A stretch of 64,000 nucleotides of DNA from Branchiostoma floridae. Lineage: Eukaryota; Chordata; Leptocardii; Amphioxiformes; Branchiostomatidae. The DNA is taken from assembly GCF_000003815.2 (NCBI RefSeq), contig NC_049981.1:658459-722458 (forward strand), given 5' to 3'. The notes under the pieces are model-generated. The model was not told the origin of the DNA, ran no database searches, and worked only from the letters and a program-made list of their open reading frames with translations. Position numbers and translations under genes: made by a program. Position 1 is the first letter of the stretch. The number at the start of each line of letters is the position of its first letter. Below are positions 37,201 through 48,039 of the stretch, piece after piece.

Positions 37201-39866
37201 GTAAAAGTTACAAACCTCCAATTTTTTTGGATGTTGAGAAAATACATTGCTAAATATTTTTAATAAGTTTTAAAAAAGCAACACAGAACTTTCAAAACCC
37301 TGTCAATGTTACAGGACTGAATCAAAATTCAATTTTGAGAAATCTGATTACTACTTTTCATGACAATTAAACTGGTCTCACAAATTAGATACAAAGCTAC
37401 TTGTTATTACCTCCATGAAAAATGGAGGTATAGTTTTTGGTGTGTCTGTGTGTGCGTGTCCGCATATTTGTGGACATCATAACTTGAGAACCTCTCAATG
37501 GAGTACGATGATATTTGGTATGTGGGTAGGGGTTGGGAAGACGAAGGTCAAGGTCAATTTTGGCCCCCTTAGTGTGTGACCTTGGTACTGCAGCAGAACT
37601 TCAATTTTTTGTATCTTTTTATCTGGACATGCTATGGTCTTGATTTCTTGGTGGCAGATAGCTTTTGATGTAAGGAAGAAGTGGTGTATGTTTGGGCCCC
37701 CTAGCAGCTTGCCCTGGAACTGCAGGAGCATTTTTGTCAAAATCTTCCAAGAAGCATAACAGAACATAGGAATGATGAATTTCCATGATATTTGGTATGC
37801 AGGTACATGTGGCAGAGATGTACATAATGAAATCAAAATTATGCAAAGTTGGACTTCATTTGCATACTTAATGAGGAAAATTTATATTTACAGTGTTTTC
37901 CAATATATCGCTCAAATACATGTTACATATGTAGTTTGTGGCACGCGGAAGTTTAGCAGAAATTAATTATGCAAATAAGTCCCTAATTTGCATAATTAAT
38001 TTGAAAGTGTCCTAATTTTTCTTAGTACGTGTAGTAAATGATTGGTCTGTCAACACTGTGACCTGTCTACGTTAGTTAAAGGTGTACATAATCAAGCATG
38101 AATTATGCTAATTTGAAAGTAATTTGCATAATCAGAATATTTTCTTTCACAGATTACTGTGAATTTTCTTATGGTAGGCCACACGCATGAAGATGTCGAT
38201 GCAGTATTCAGCCAGTTCAGCCACCGGCTGGATCGAAAAGACGCAAAGACGCTGGATGAGCTGGAGACTGTGCTGAAGGACAGCTTCCATCCGGCGCCAA
38301 AGGTGGACAACTTTTTGGTGATGTGGGACATCAAAAACTGGCTGAAGCCTTATTTGGCCCCGATTGAAGGCCATTCCAAGCCTCATATGTACAGGTATGT
38401 GAACTGCCTACACTTCTGTCTGGCTTTATAAGACAGGAACATATAATGTGTACTCATTTCCTCGACTATCATTAAATATTGAATGAAGGGTTGGGCAGGG
38501 AGATGCACGTGGATATGTTGATTAGGATATTACTAAAATAATGACAAGTTTATTGCAAGTTCTCGCCCGAGGGCTAATTGGGACAAAATGACGGCAAACA
38601 ATGGTTAACAGCATTTTTAGTGAGCGGCTGCTCCAGTCTAAAAAATGATGCCAAACGTCAACTTCTTTAATGACATCATTTCCATGATGACAAACAAGTC
38701 CACAAAAAGATTACCTCTCTTTCAGGTTTACTAAAGATAGGAGCGAACGCGCCAACATGCAGTACAAGATGTGGTCAACCGACACTGTGTGGCGACCATC
38801 CGCAACGGACCCGGATCTCCAACTGTTCAAAGAAGTTGATGGCGAGCAGCAAATACCAACTGGACAGCCAGCCTTTGTGGAGCCACACTTCGAGGAAGAA
38901 GACCTTAAGAAGTTAAAGTCATCAATCGAGAAAATGAGGGACCATCTCAACTACCAGCAGTGGCAGTGGTGGCAGACATTTTTAGATAACCCAAAAGCCA
39001 TCCACCACACCTCCACCACACCTCCATCCTGGTTTCTCGACAACCTCCGTCCATTTCAACCTTTGCCACCTGTTCCACTAACATCAGATGAAGGGCAGAG
39101 GACAGCACTGCAGAGGCTGCTAAACAAGGAGCTCAACTGTCCTCCTGTGAGTCATCACATTACTGTTATATCTTTATTTATCCTCATATATTTATCTATA
39201 TATCTGTATGCACAATATTTCAAATACACTGTAGCACCCCAGTGAAGCAATCACCTCATATCACTATCCTCTACCTAAATAGCAGATGAACATGACATGA
39301 TGTTGATACTTTTTGTGAAGCAAAAATTGTTCAGAGAACCTTCTTTGCCAATAGGTCATTTAATTCTTTTTAAATCATAATTGCAAAGCAAATCCTCCTA
39401 TAATCATTTATTCATAGAAAAAGGCAAAGTTGCATCTTGGTTCTCTGTGATATGAACTTCAACGTAGCAATGCCACAGGGGTCCCATAGTTTGTCCTTAT
39501 AGTTTTTCAAATGTATCTTTTCAATAGGTATCTAACAAAGGAAAAAAGAGGCAGCAGAGTCAGCAGCCCTGCGTAGCACAGAAGAAGAGAAGAGGAGGCA
39601 ACAGTAAGCCAAAAAAGAATGACATGGCTGCATTTTTTGATGACAAGAAAAGAGTAAAAGTAGGAAAAATTGAATGGATCATTGAGGAAAAAGCAAAACT
39701 ATTAATGTACAGGGGAGCCCTAGGCAAAAAATATGTTCCATATAAGAACAGTGCAGGTAATCCAATGTGTATGTACATTAACAAAGACTCTATTGTCGCA
39801 CATTTTAAACTAACTGGGGATAAAATCCCACCCAACATTGTCGAGAAATTACAAGAGAAGATGTAA
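31222..39866 (+). CDS. DUF7869-type transposase-like protein, ten exons, intact
   Basis: Exons 31213-31378 (ATG at 31222), 32586-32844, 33481-33608, 34448-34653, 35284-35405, 35668-35803, 36890-37156, 38153-38394, 38726-39146 and 39528-39866 all have GT/AG borders and compatible phases. They sum to 2277 coding bases, 758 residues, with no stop. Residues 15-20 are LRLRGG, as at the end of ubiquitin. Residues 77-84 (CKCKHSCH) and 252-260 (CRMKQCDVC) are possible zinc ligands. Residues 358-362 (YALLD), 396-407 (IQVDNCGRENKN) and 433-444 (VGHTHEDVDAVF) form the DUF7869 core; D362, D399 and E438/D439/D441 could be an RNase-H-like metal triad. Residues 650-676 are rich in K/R (nuclear signal). DUF7869 is widespread in invertebrates and transposon-related by inference; the catalytic role is not proven. 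AATAAA at 40914 is a candidate poly(A) signal. It is either a domesticated gene or an intron-bearing element. Confidence 0.88.
31500..31590. repeat. (TA)n/(TATC)n microsatellite in intron 1
   Basis: AT-rich simple repeat between the first two DUF7869 exons. Confidence 0.9.
31643..31830. repeat. Foldback sequence in intron 1
   Basis: TTCTGATTGGTCAGAATG and its near-complement CATTCTGACCAATTAGAA enclose four copies of ATCGACACCGG/TGTCGAT-like words. An outer CCAATCAGAAGG / CCTTCTGATTGG pair also occurs. It is probably a degenerate MITE. Confidence 0.55.
32149..32243. repeat. Short foldback in intron 1
   Basis: TGACCCGCC with GGTGTACATGGTGTCA pairs with TGACACCATATACACC and GGCGGGTCA. The whole is about 95 bases; a short MITE is likely. 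Confidence 0.55.
33082..33281. mobile_element. MITE copy 3 of the CTGTAAATG family, in intron 2
   Basis: TA borders both ends (33080-33081, 33282-33283); the right end is CATTTACAA, one mismatch from the other copies. It lies between the second and third DUF7869 exons. Confidence 0.7.
33898..34330. repeat. Dispersed element in intron 3, related to intron 7
   Basis: TTAGTTAAAGGTGTACATAA, AATTTGCATAATCA and CATGCTATGGTCTTG-type blocks occur here and again at 37420-38130, but in the opposite order. This suggests a tandem or circularly permuted element. It has no frame. Confidence 0.5.
36054..36866. repeat. Minisatellite block in intron 6 between 94-bp direct repeats
   Basis: About 94 bases from AGTAGTTGGATTTAGCAGCA are present at 36054-36147 and 36772-36866 with two differences. 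Between them lie a C-rich unit also seen at 39880-40690 and an array of about 11 units of 39 bp (36318-36772). The right copy runs into the natural acceptor of exon 7, so the left copy is the duplicate. It looks like one inserted or duplicated block. Confidence 0.75.
37420..38130. repeat. Dispersed element in intron 7
   Basis: It starts near TTACCTCCATGAAAAATGGA (a short hairpin, CCTCCAT/ATGGAGG) and GTATAGTTTTTGGTGTGTC, a motif I associate with a common marine-invertebrate repeat. It continues with blocks shared with intron 3. No transposase is encoded. Confidence 0.5.
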
Positions 39867-39879
39867 ATAACATTTAGTG

Positions 39880-40690
39880 CTAGAGTTATGGGTACTCACA
39901 ACCGCCCACCTACAGGTCGGCGGACAGGGAGTGGCGCCCCTGCCCTTGAGGAGCTAGTCCCGCAGTGTTCTCCCCCCCCCCCCACACGCAAAGAGAGGTA
40001 AAGTGTAGAGTTATGGGTACTCACAACCGCCCACCTACAGGTCGGCGGACAGGGAGTGGCGCCCCTCCCCTTGAGGAGCTAGTCCCGCAGTGTTCTCCCC
40101 CCCCCCCCCCCCTCCACACGTTTTTGGAAAAGGGGGCGCCCCCCCCTCCCCAATAAGACGTTTTTCCCTATTTTTTTCCCCCCCCCCCCCACCCAAAAAA
40201 GAGGTAAAATGGAGGTTTTTGGGGTTTTTCCCCCCCCCCCCTTTATTGTTGGGGGAGGGGGAGGGGGGCCCTCTCCCTTGGGGGAAAATGTCCCACTTTT
40301 TTTCTCCCCCCCCCCCCCCCCCCCCAAAAAGGGGGTAAAGGTGGGGGGTTTTGGGTCCTCCAACCCCCCCCCAAAAAGTTTGGGGAAAAGGGGGGGGCCC
40401 CCCTCCCTTGAGGGAGTTATTCCGAAATGTTTTCCCCCCCCCCCCCCCCCACGCAAAGAGGGGTAAAGTGTAGATTTTTGGGTTTTCACAACCCCCCACC
40501 TACAGTTGGGGGGACAGGGAGTGGGCCCCCTCCCCTTGGGGAGCTAGTCCCGAAGTTTTTTCCCCCCCCCCCCCCCCCTCACGAAAAAGAGAGGTAAAGT
40601 GTAGAGTTATGGGTACTCACGCCCACCTACAGGTCGGCGGACAGGGAGTGGCGCCCCTGCCCTTGAGGAGCTAGTCTCTCACCCATTCCC
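39880..40690. repeat. C-rich tandem array with homopolymer-distorted units
   Basis: Units of about 120 bp (TAGAGTTATGGGTACTCAC, GTCGGCGGACAGGGAGTGGC, CTTGAGGAGCTAGTC, then a C run) are clear at 39886, 40009 and 40600. The 40100-40560 stretch is the same unit with most homopolymers lengthened or collapsed. This looks like poor consensus in a repeat, not biology. One unit also lies at 36156-36245. Confidence 0.75.
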
Positions 40691-40975
40691 CAAAAATGAA
40701 CTTGAGTATGTTGCCCTAGATGTGGGATTTGACATGATAGCCTTAACAAAAACTTGATGTGATGAAACCATATTTGTGCTTCTTATGGGCCACCTGGCCA
40801 GAATGTGGAAGAGTGCATTATTTCAACACCATTGTTACAGTATTTATTATCTAACATGTAAATGTGGTTATGTACTTGACCACATGTAAAGAGGTACATG
40901 CATTGCAAATTTGAATAAAGTTCTGTGTAAAGCACAAGGCCAGAAGTATGACTTTCTTTTGTAGAGTTTACAGAA

Positions 40976-41545
40976 ATTCCAGCCAGATTAACAGTGTTGA
41001 ACCAGGCCGCTGGAATTCTAGCAAAGGAGGCAGTGCTGAATATAACCGCTGGATTTCCAGCGAGGGAGGCAGTGTTGAACAGGGCCGCTGGAAATCCAGC
41101 GAGGGTGGCAGTGTTAAACAGGGCCGCTGGAAATCCAGCGAGGGTGGCAGTGTTGAACATGGCCGCTGGATTTCCAGCGAGGGAGGCAGTGTTGAACAGG
41201 GCCGCTGGATTTCCAGCCAGGGAGGCTGTGTTGAACAGGGCCGCTGGAAATCCAGCCAGGGAGGCAGTGTTGAACAGGGCTGCTGGATTTCCAGCCAGGG
41301 AGGCAGTGTTGAACAGGGTCGCTGGATTTCCAGCGAGGGAGGAGAGGGAGGAAGTTTTGAACAGGGCCGCTGGAAATCCAGCCAGGGAGGCAGTGATGAA
41401 CAGGGCCAGACTTCCAGCCAGGGAGGCAGTCTTGCTCTGGACCGCTGGAATTCCAGCCAGAGAAAACAGTCAAGTGGAAGCCGCTGGAAATCCATCCAAA
41501 CAAAAACCTAGGGTAAGGCGCTGGAATTCCAGCCAGGGAAGCAGT
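40976..41545. repeat. 39-bp minisatellite array, second copy
   Basis: About 14 units with the core GCTGGATTTCCAGC or its reverse complement, plus GGGAGGCAGTGTTGAACAGG. Because 39 is a multiple of three, several frames on both strands stay open for 170-190 codons. The preceding 150 bp also match 36156-36307, so this and the intron 6 block share an origin. Confidence 0.85.
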
Positions 41546-41559
41546 CTCAAGTAGTTTAA

Positions 41560-43903
41560 GGAGTACATGATATCATACTATGTACAAATAGTACCGAAAT
41601 CTTAAAAAAGTGTCAACTTGAGACAATAATACAGTCTCAAGTTGCATCTGAATCCGTTAAGAATAGTCAGTCTACCGAGGGGATATCTATGCACAGATTC
41701 CCCAAAGTTAAAAATGACAGAACTGCGGCTGACAAATTGAGAGTCTCAGCGAGCTAGAAAACAGTGTACAAAATTATGTATCAAGTTTGTTCAGAGGCAT
41801 GGTTCCTTCCGCGACATCTACGGCTTCGCACACTTCGAGCTCCGCACACTTCGAGCCCTCGTACTTCAACATGAACCTTGAGATTATATTGGGGAGAGCT
41901 GTGGGAGGACCAGAAGGATTATCGCAGGAAAAGTTCCAACTATTGACACCGCTGGTCTGCCGACTCCCAGTCACGGAACGCGCGCGGAGAAGGGTGAATT
42001 CGCCACTGTTTATCACAGCTGCAGGACGTTTATCTGTCACATACTAGTAGTAATTCACCCTGTAAATTTACCTTGTATTTCGCTTGTTCTGGTCATAACT
42101 GTGTTGCCATTATTGTGAAGTACTTGTACGCTTTGACTCCGACACAAAACAGCACAAATGATTCTTGGATTTTACATCTTTGTCGGCGTCCGGATAGATT
42201 TCATAACAAAGTGAACCGCTTATACCGAACTCGTAACAACAATGATGCCGACGCTGTCCCAAGATTTTCAAGCACGAAAATTTGCTGACCGTATTCAAAA
42301 TACGTTGGAAAAATAGTCACTAGATTTTGTCATGAGTATTGTAGTTTTTGGTCTCCGTAAAACCAAGTTACGAGCGAATCTGGGATTTTTCGTCGTCGAC
42401 AACAACAACTCTAAGAAAAATGGCCCCAAAAAAGATGGCGGCCGTGCGCTAAAAACCTCAGAGACTTTTCGAATTTTCTTTCACGGAAACACCAGTCTGT
42501 ATGTTTTTCCTCGAATCACTAGGAGCTTACGAAATCTGTGTGTTGTTTAGTGTCTTAGCGGTGGACATGTTGTTGATAGATGAGTTAAAATAGTTTGGTT
42601 TTGTATAAAAACTTCTAGCGTAACCTGAGCATGTAAACAAAGGAAAATATATCGAGGTTGCGGGACCACAAGCATGTACGTACTTGTTACTATGTCATCG
42701 ATAACTCGTTTTTTTTGCTCGTGTAGCTACAAACTTGGCACTTTTGTCGCTAGATTTTGTCATGAATATTGTAGCATTTATATGTAGTACTGATATGGTC
42801 TCCGTAAAACCTAGTTACGAGTGAATCTTGGATTTTTCGTCGTCAACAACAAAGAAAAATTCCTCACAAAAAAATGGCGGCCCCGTGCCATGCGCTATTA
42901 TTTAACCACACTTTTCGAATTTTCTATCACGGAAACACCAGTCTGTGTGTTTTCCTCGAATCACTGGGAGCTTACAAAATCTGTCTGTTGTGCAGACAAA
43001 TATGAGACAGAAAGAACAGTCACTCTCAAAATGTTTCACGGACTCGTCACAATCTGGAGGCGTTTAGCTAGCTATCGGCCGTGCTCACGACTAGAAATGG
43101 TCAGTCTACGACGTACTATCTATCCGATAAAAGCTTACAGGTTTGTAAACAAACACATACTTTGAGTGGGAATGTATTTTGAATCGCATTTCTTGTGGCA
43201 ATGAGGTTGCTTCTCATTTTAAATCCTGGCGAACTGTACGTAGTTAGTTGCTCAGCTGTTGTATATTTGTACGCGACCGAAGCTTTAGTCCCGGTTTCGC
43301 TAGCAGACACAAGCTGAGACCGCAAAGAGGCACAAATTTCTGCGCTTCCGCTAGAAAACATCTTCAAATTAATGTACAGCATGGCCTCCTTACTGAGGAT
43401 AATGTAAGCTAATGCTATCATTTGTGTATAGAAGAAGCGATGACTGTTTGTCCCCGCTTATTCCACACGCTACAATAATGAACTTTCTCCCCGCTTGCGT
43501 TACGCACGCTTGGTACGTGCATCAACTTCAAGTGCCTCTAAGATATATTTCAGTGGCGTGAATACGAACGAAATTCTCTTCAAGTGAAGTGAAGTATGTG
43601 TTCTTTAGTCGTGCCGAGTTTCGTCAATGAATTATGTTTCCTTTATAAGATACGGGTCTATCAAATGTATATTATTCCCCTAGTCAACCATACCAGCTAG
43701 TAGGGACTAACTAAAATGACGTCACGGCATGTTCCTAATTAGTTCCAGCAAAGAGCTCAAAGTACACATTTTTATGTCGCTGTTTGAGGGACTTCCGGAC
43801 GGACAATTGATTTGAAACTTGCATTGACTTTTTCAGAAAAGATCAAATTTTTACATTATTGGTAGAAAATGCTACAGACGATTTCATTTCAGTTACACTT
43901 GAA
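41560..43903. other. Stretch without a confirmed gene; diverged 430-bp tandem duplication
   Basis: 42316-42548 and 42746-42992 are diverged copies (TAGATTTTGTCATGA, GTCTCCGTAAAACC, ATTTTTCGTCGTC, CACGGAAACACCAGTCTGT). Both contain ATGGCGGCC: the second opens 43 codons (MAAPCHALLFNH...), the first stops after 5. Frame 41787-42047 (86 codons) has no recognised motif. The region may hold promoter or 5' exon sequence for the gene that follows. Confidence 0.4.
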
Positions 43904-44003
43904 NNNNNNNNNNNNNNNNNNNNNNNNNNNNNNNNNNNNNNNNNNNNNNNNNNNNNNNNNNNNNNNNNNNNNNNNNNNNNNNNNNNNNNNNNNNNNNNNN
44001 NNN
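43904..44003. other. Assembly gap, 100 N
   Basis: Nominal-size gap. A possible partial exon (…GSISLSVIFL, donor at 44035, phase 0) follows it and could precede the exon at 44122. Confidence 0.9.
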
Positions 44004-44121
44004 GGGCTCCATCAGCTTATCTGTAATATTTCTGGTAAGAATGAAGCATGCCAAAATCGTTAAGTTACGAATGATCTACAATGGAGAATAAACTAATATG
44101 CTGTTTTTATTCCGACGCCAG

Positions 44122-46531
44122 CCCATCAACTCACCGTCTGCCGACAAGGCCAACATCTTCACCTGGAACTACTTCAAGTTTGTGGAGGAACATCCCTACT
44201 TGTGGGTGTTCGACACCACACAGTGTTTCCCTGAGTCCAACAAAGTCAACATCATGTTCACTGTACCAGGTAATGACATATACAATTTGGAGTATAGAGA
44301 AGGATGGAGGAAGAGAGTCATGTCCATCCGTGCAACCAGCACGCCCGGATGATGATGATGATGACCGCTTGCAAATATCACAGTTATAATGCTACCTGCC
44401 ATAATTTACGAAGAAATTCATTTGACGATTTGCTTACTAAATACATCAATAATGTTTGTTACAAAATGTTGAATCCTTGACAATTTAGGTCATTACATTT
44501 TAGTGGTTTGATAAGTCCTTGCCACAGCAAATGGTGCTCTGGTGACACCCGTCTCTCTTCCTGCGTCCCTTCGTTACACAGATTTGTGCAATGACTCTAC
44601 ACAGCGAGGGTCTACTTTGCTGGTTGTGGTCTGTGGAGTGTTAGCAAGCAAGAAAGTCAAGAGCACCTGATAGCAAACCTTTACATTTCGGAATAAGGTT
44701 TTGTTACATATATATGTTTCAAAAGACTATCTGAACATGTTAATGTTTAGTGTAGATCTGCATTGTGTCGAGAAAGTCATGGTAACTCAAAGTTTCACTC
44801 TTTGTTTCTCCACAGCCGACTACAAGGCGGCGTTCCAGCTGAGTGAGACTCTGGCCCGTGACGTGTTCCTGTACGAGCTGGCTCGGGTCATGACAGTCTC
44901 TCCTCTCCGCATCCAGAACCTAGGGGTAAGTTTTTAAATTTCTTTTGCTTATAACGAAAAAATAAATAAAATTACATCAATCGGAGATGACATACTTCTC
45001 CAGGTTCTCCTCTTTTACTTAAGTTATAAACATACACAGGGGGAGAGAGGGGGCGGGAGAGATAGAAAGAGATGAACAGATGTACACATAGAGACGCGAC
45101 AAAACATGACTTCACTAACAGTAAGCTGAAGAAATAACAAGAAATTGGCCAAAGAAAGAAAAAAAAACTCGTTAATAGTAAAACTGACACCTGCTCTACC
45201 TGTTGGTTTCCACGCGGTATGGACGTCAGAGATGTCGACAGTTAGTTAGGTCAAAGGTCCAAGAAGTCTCTAGAATTAAACATGTGTGTCTTCAAGTGCG
45301 TGCTATATGCATGTACATTGCCTTATAATAGCCAACGGTAAAGTAAGTTAGACTGAGTCATTGAGAAAAATTCTGACTCTGTGAAAATATTGTTATCAGA
45401 TCTTCAATATCTCTTGTTTATTCTTGAACCCTTTCATATCGTCCCGTCCGCAGTTCACTTATACCAGTACAAGTGACGTCACCGTCAAGTTTACGTTGCT
45501 GGGCGTTCCCCCCGTCACTGGTAACGTCGCCGTCGTCAAGCCGCAGACGTCATTGGACGTCGCCAGGACTCTGCTGAAGAACGCCATCGACACCAACAGT
45601 TTCCAGGTCACCATTCAGCTGCAAAATGTGGTACGTCATCCATTTCTAACCAATGGTTGTGCTTGAAGATTACCTGGTTGGTTACTGATGACGATACACT
45701 GTCATCGATATTCACATCATTCTTTTGAGCAATGGACGCTCTTTGATGGTAACGTAATGCGGCTGCGGGGTCTTTGATCGATCGATATAGGGTCCTTGTA
45801 TTTAGAGGATTACAAAATCGTTGATACCGGATATTGAATGTCGCCACTTCCGTCTCCCAGCTGACCGTGGTTGTTCCCGCCTCCCCCGGCACCATCGTGG
45901 AAAACGCCATCTTTGATAACCAGTCATCCGAACTGATAGGATTCTCCGGCGGTAAGGATGTTCTTTTTTTAAATTTTCAATTAGAATTATAATACATACA
46001 CTAACTAACAAAAATGCTTCACTTTAGCTTTTGTGCTTAGATGAAACGTCAGGCAGTTCTCAACATTCAGTTCAGTTACTTTAACAATGAATGGCTTGAA
46101 CCATGTATCTAAGTCCTAAAACGACATACCATATTAATCAAAACAATATTTGCTGTGTACAATTTGTCATATGCTGAAGCCATGAGATTTGCCATAGCAC
46201 TGTTCAAGTTAGGGTAGATCCAAAAAGTCTTGTCCAAGAAATCACAGTTTGAGCTAAATGGGGTGTCGCTCTGACGAAAGCAGCAGTACAGTGACCAAAA
46301 AAAATATTTTTGTCCTTTATAGGGGCCATGGCTGGTGTGGCCCTAGGCCTGCTGATCGTGACCATTGCCCTGGGACTGGGCCTGATGTTCCTGCTGCAGC
46401 GCGGGTTCGGTGGGGGGTCCAAGGCTCCTGCAGTGGCGCGCAGTGGGGGAGGCAACTCCGCACCGACCGAGGAGAAGGTCCCGGGAGGCCTGGATAATAT
46501 CGACAATCCAAACTACAGCAGCACTGCATAA
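44122..46531 (+). CDS. Single-pass membrane protein, C-terminal five exons
   Basis: Exons 44122-44269, 44816-44925, 45454-45630, 45861-45951 and 46323-46531 join in phase to 244 residues plus TAA. The extracellular part has two alternating helix/strand modules (FQLSETLARDVFLYELARVM with VKFTLLGVP; then LDVARTLLKNAI with FQVTIQL), resembling SEA-like or other adhesion-type modules; no family is assigned. A strongly hydrophobic segment (AGVALGLLIVTIALGLGLMF, near residue 180) is followed by QR and a 45-residue Gly/Ser/Pro tail ending DNPNYSSTA, where NPNY could serve as a sorting or phosphotyrosine motif. The 5' part lies upstream, perhaps in or before the gap at 43904. GC-rich exons contrast with AT-rich introns. 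AATAAA at 46857-46862 is the likely poly(A) signal. The N-terminus and signal peptide are not seen. Confidence 0.75.
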
Positions 46532-46862
46532 AATCTCCTGTCGCTTTTTTATTAGGAAGAAAACACAGAAAATGTTATTTGACAAATGGCAAAGAAATGT
46601 AGGTAAATAGTGGGATCACTAATATAGATCATAAAAGCTACATGCTCTGTTGAATGTCGTCTACTCTTGTCTTTACTTAATCGAATGTAATCATGACACA
46701 TCTTAAACGGTTAACATGTATGCTAGGCCCCTTGTAAATCAACTTGTAAAGGTTGGAGGGGTCAGCGGCTATCTAAACATGAAACGAATTAATAGCTAGA
46801 TAAGAAAAATGATAGAATAATTCAAGTACGACGTCATGCTCGTTTAATACCCTCTCAATAAA

Positions 46863-48039
46863 GCATTGAGTAATGAATGCAGGTATATGTGCATGTCAAT
46901 GCATGCATGATGAAAATTTCTGATGTGAATACGAAGTTGGGAACAAATTTTTAAAAGTTCAATAACTGTTAAGTATGTCAAAGTGATTGGTAACTTTTCT
47001 TTAAACACAAACGTTATCTGCAAACTCGATTGAATTCCATAATCTGTGTAAGTGTACTAACTAAGCATTGAGTACGTTATTTACAAAATGGATTAGTCTT
47101 GATTCATCAATATTCTTTTTTTCTAGCTTGAATCAAAGAAGAATGACCTTTTTTTTCTAAAACGTTGTCCTGAAAGGGTTCACGTGAAATTATGCATGTT
47201 TTTTGTTGATTGTTTTCATTCCATCAAAAATTCAACCACCGACGTATTGGTTGATTAATTGATTGACACATAGGATGAAGGGCTCATCATATATCAGTGG
47301 ATAGACAGCCAATGTATACTATACCTTCAGGTAAGTGAAAGAGAGGTAAAAATCAAAACTACTAAAATCTCCCTGACAGAAGCCAGTGCTTGGAAAATAC
47401 AATCACTAGTGCATGTAATAGTAAGATCAAACGACAATGATTCTTGGAATATGTTTATTAATAACTGTTTTTTCTGTAATATGTTTTTTTAAGAATGTAA
47501 ATCCAGCTTAGCATTGCTCAAGTCCCATACGGAACACAGACGGAACAAACCTTAAAGGTATTTCAGAAAGGAAATAGTTGCATATAAAATTTAATGTTTT
47601 TCACTACTTGCAACAAACAATAAAGTCTCAACCTTTCGTTAGCCTGACTTATTTCTTCCTAATATCTAGTATTTGAATTTAAAATTTCATTTACTTGTAT
47701 AACAACGATTTAAAATTGGACCACAAACCTTCCGTATTAGGTGGAAAAACACATCTTGGCATATATTTGTACATGAGTAAACTAAACTTGACGATTCATA
47801 TTGTTTTTGTCATATTTTCTGCTTATGTAGGTTAAATACGATCATGACTGGATTTAAAAGAAGATATAAGGTTAGAACTGCGCATGTACGAGGTCAAAGG
47901 TCAAACAACAGATTTCATAATAAGAAACAGCCAGGTGCATAATGAAATAACATGCAGATGCACTCAAGAAAACATTAAAAACCTTCCGTAAGGCCAGCTG
48001 AAGTTAACTTAACATATGTTTGCCATTCATTGCCAATGG
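46863..48039. other. Intergenic stretch without a gene
   Basis: AT-rich unique sequence after the poly(A) signal at 46857; no frame over 60 codons and no inverted-repeat element noted. Confidence 0.6.

Noticed and set aside
40035-40499. Gly/Pro-rich frames of 136-154 codons
   Set aside because: They lie in a C-rich array with apparent consensus errors; composition follows C and G runs.
40948-41554. Overlapping 175-187-codon frames on both strands
   Set aside because: Same cause as above: minisatellite units of 39 bp, no start context or splice partner.
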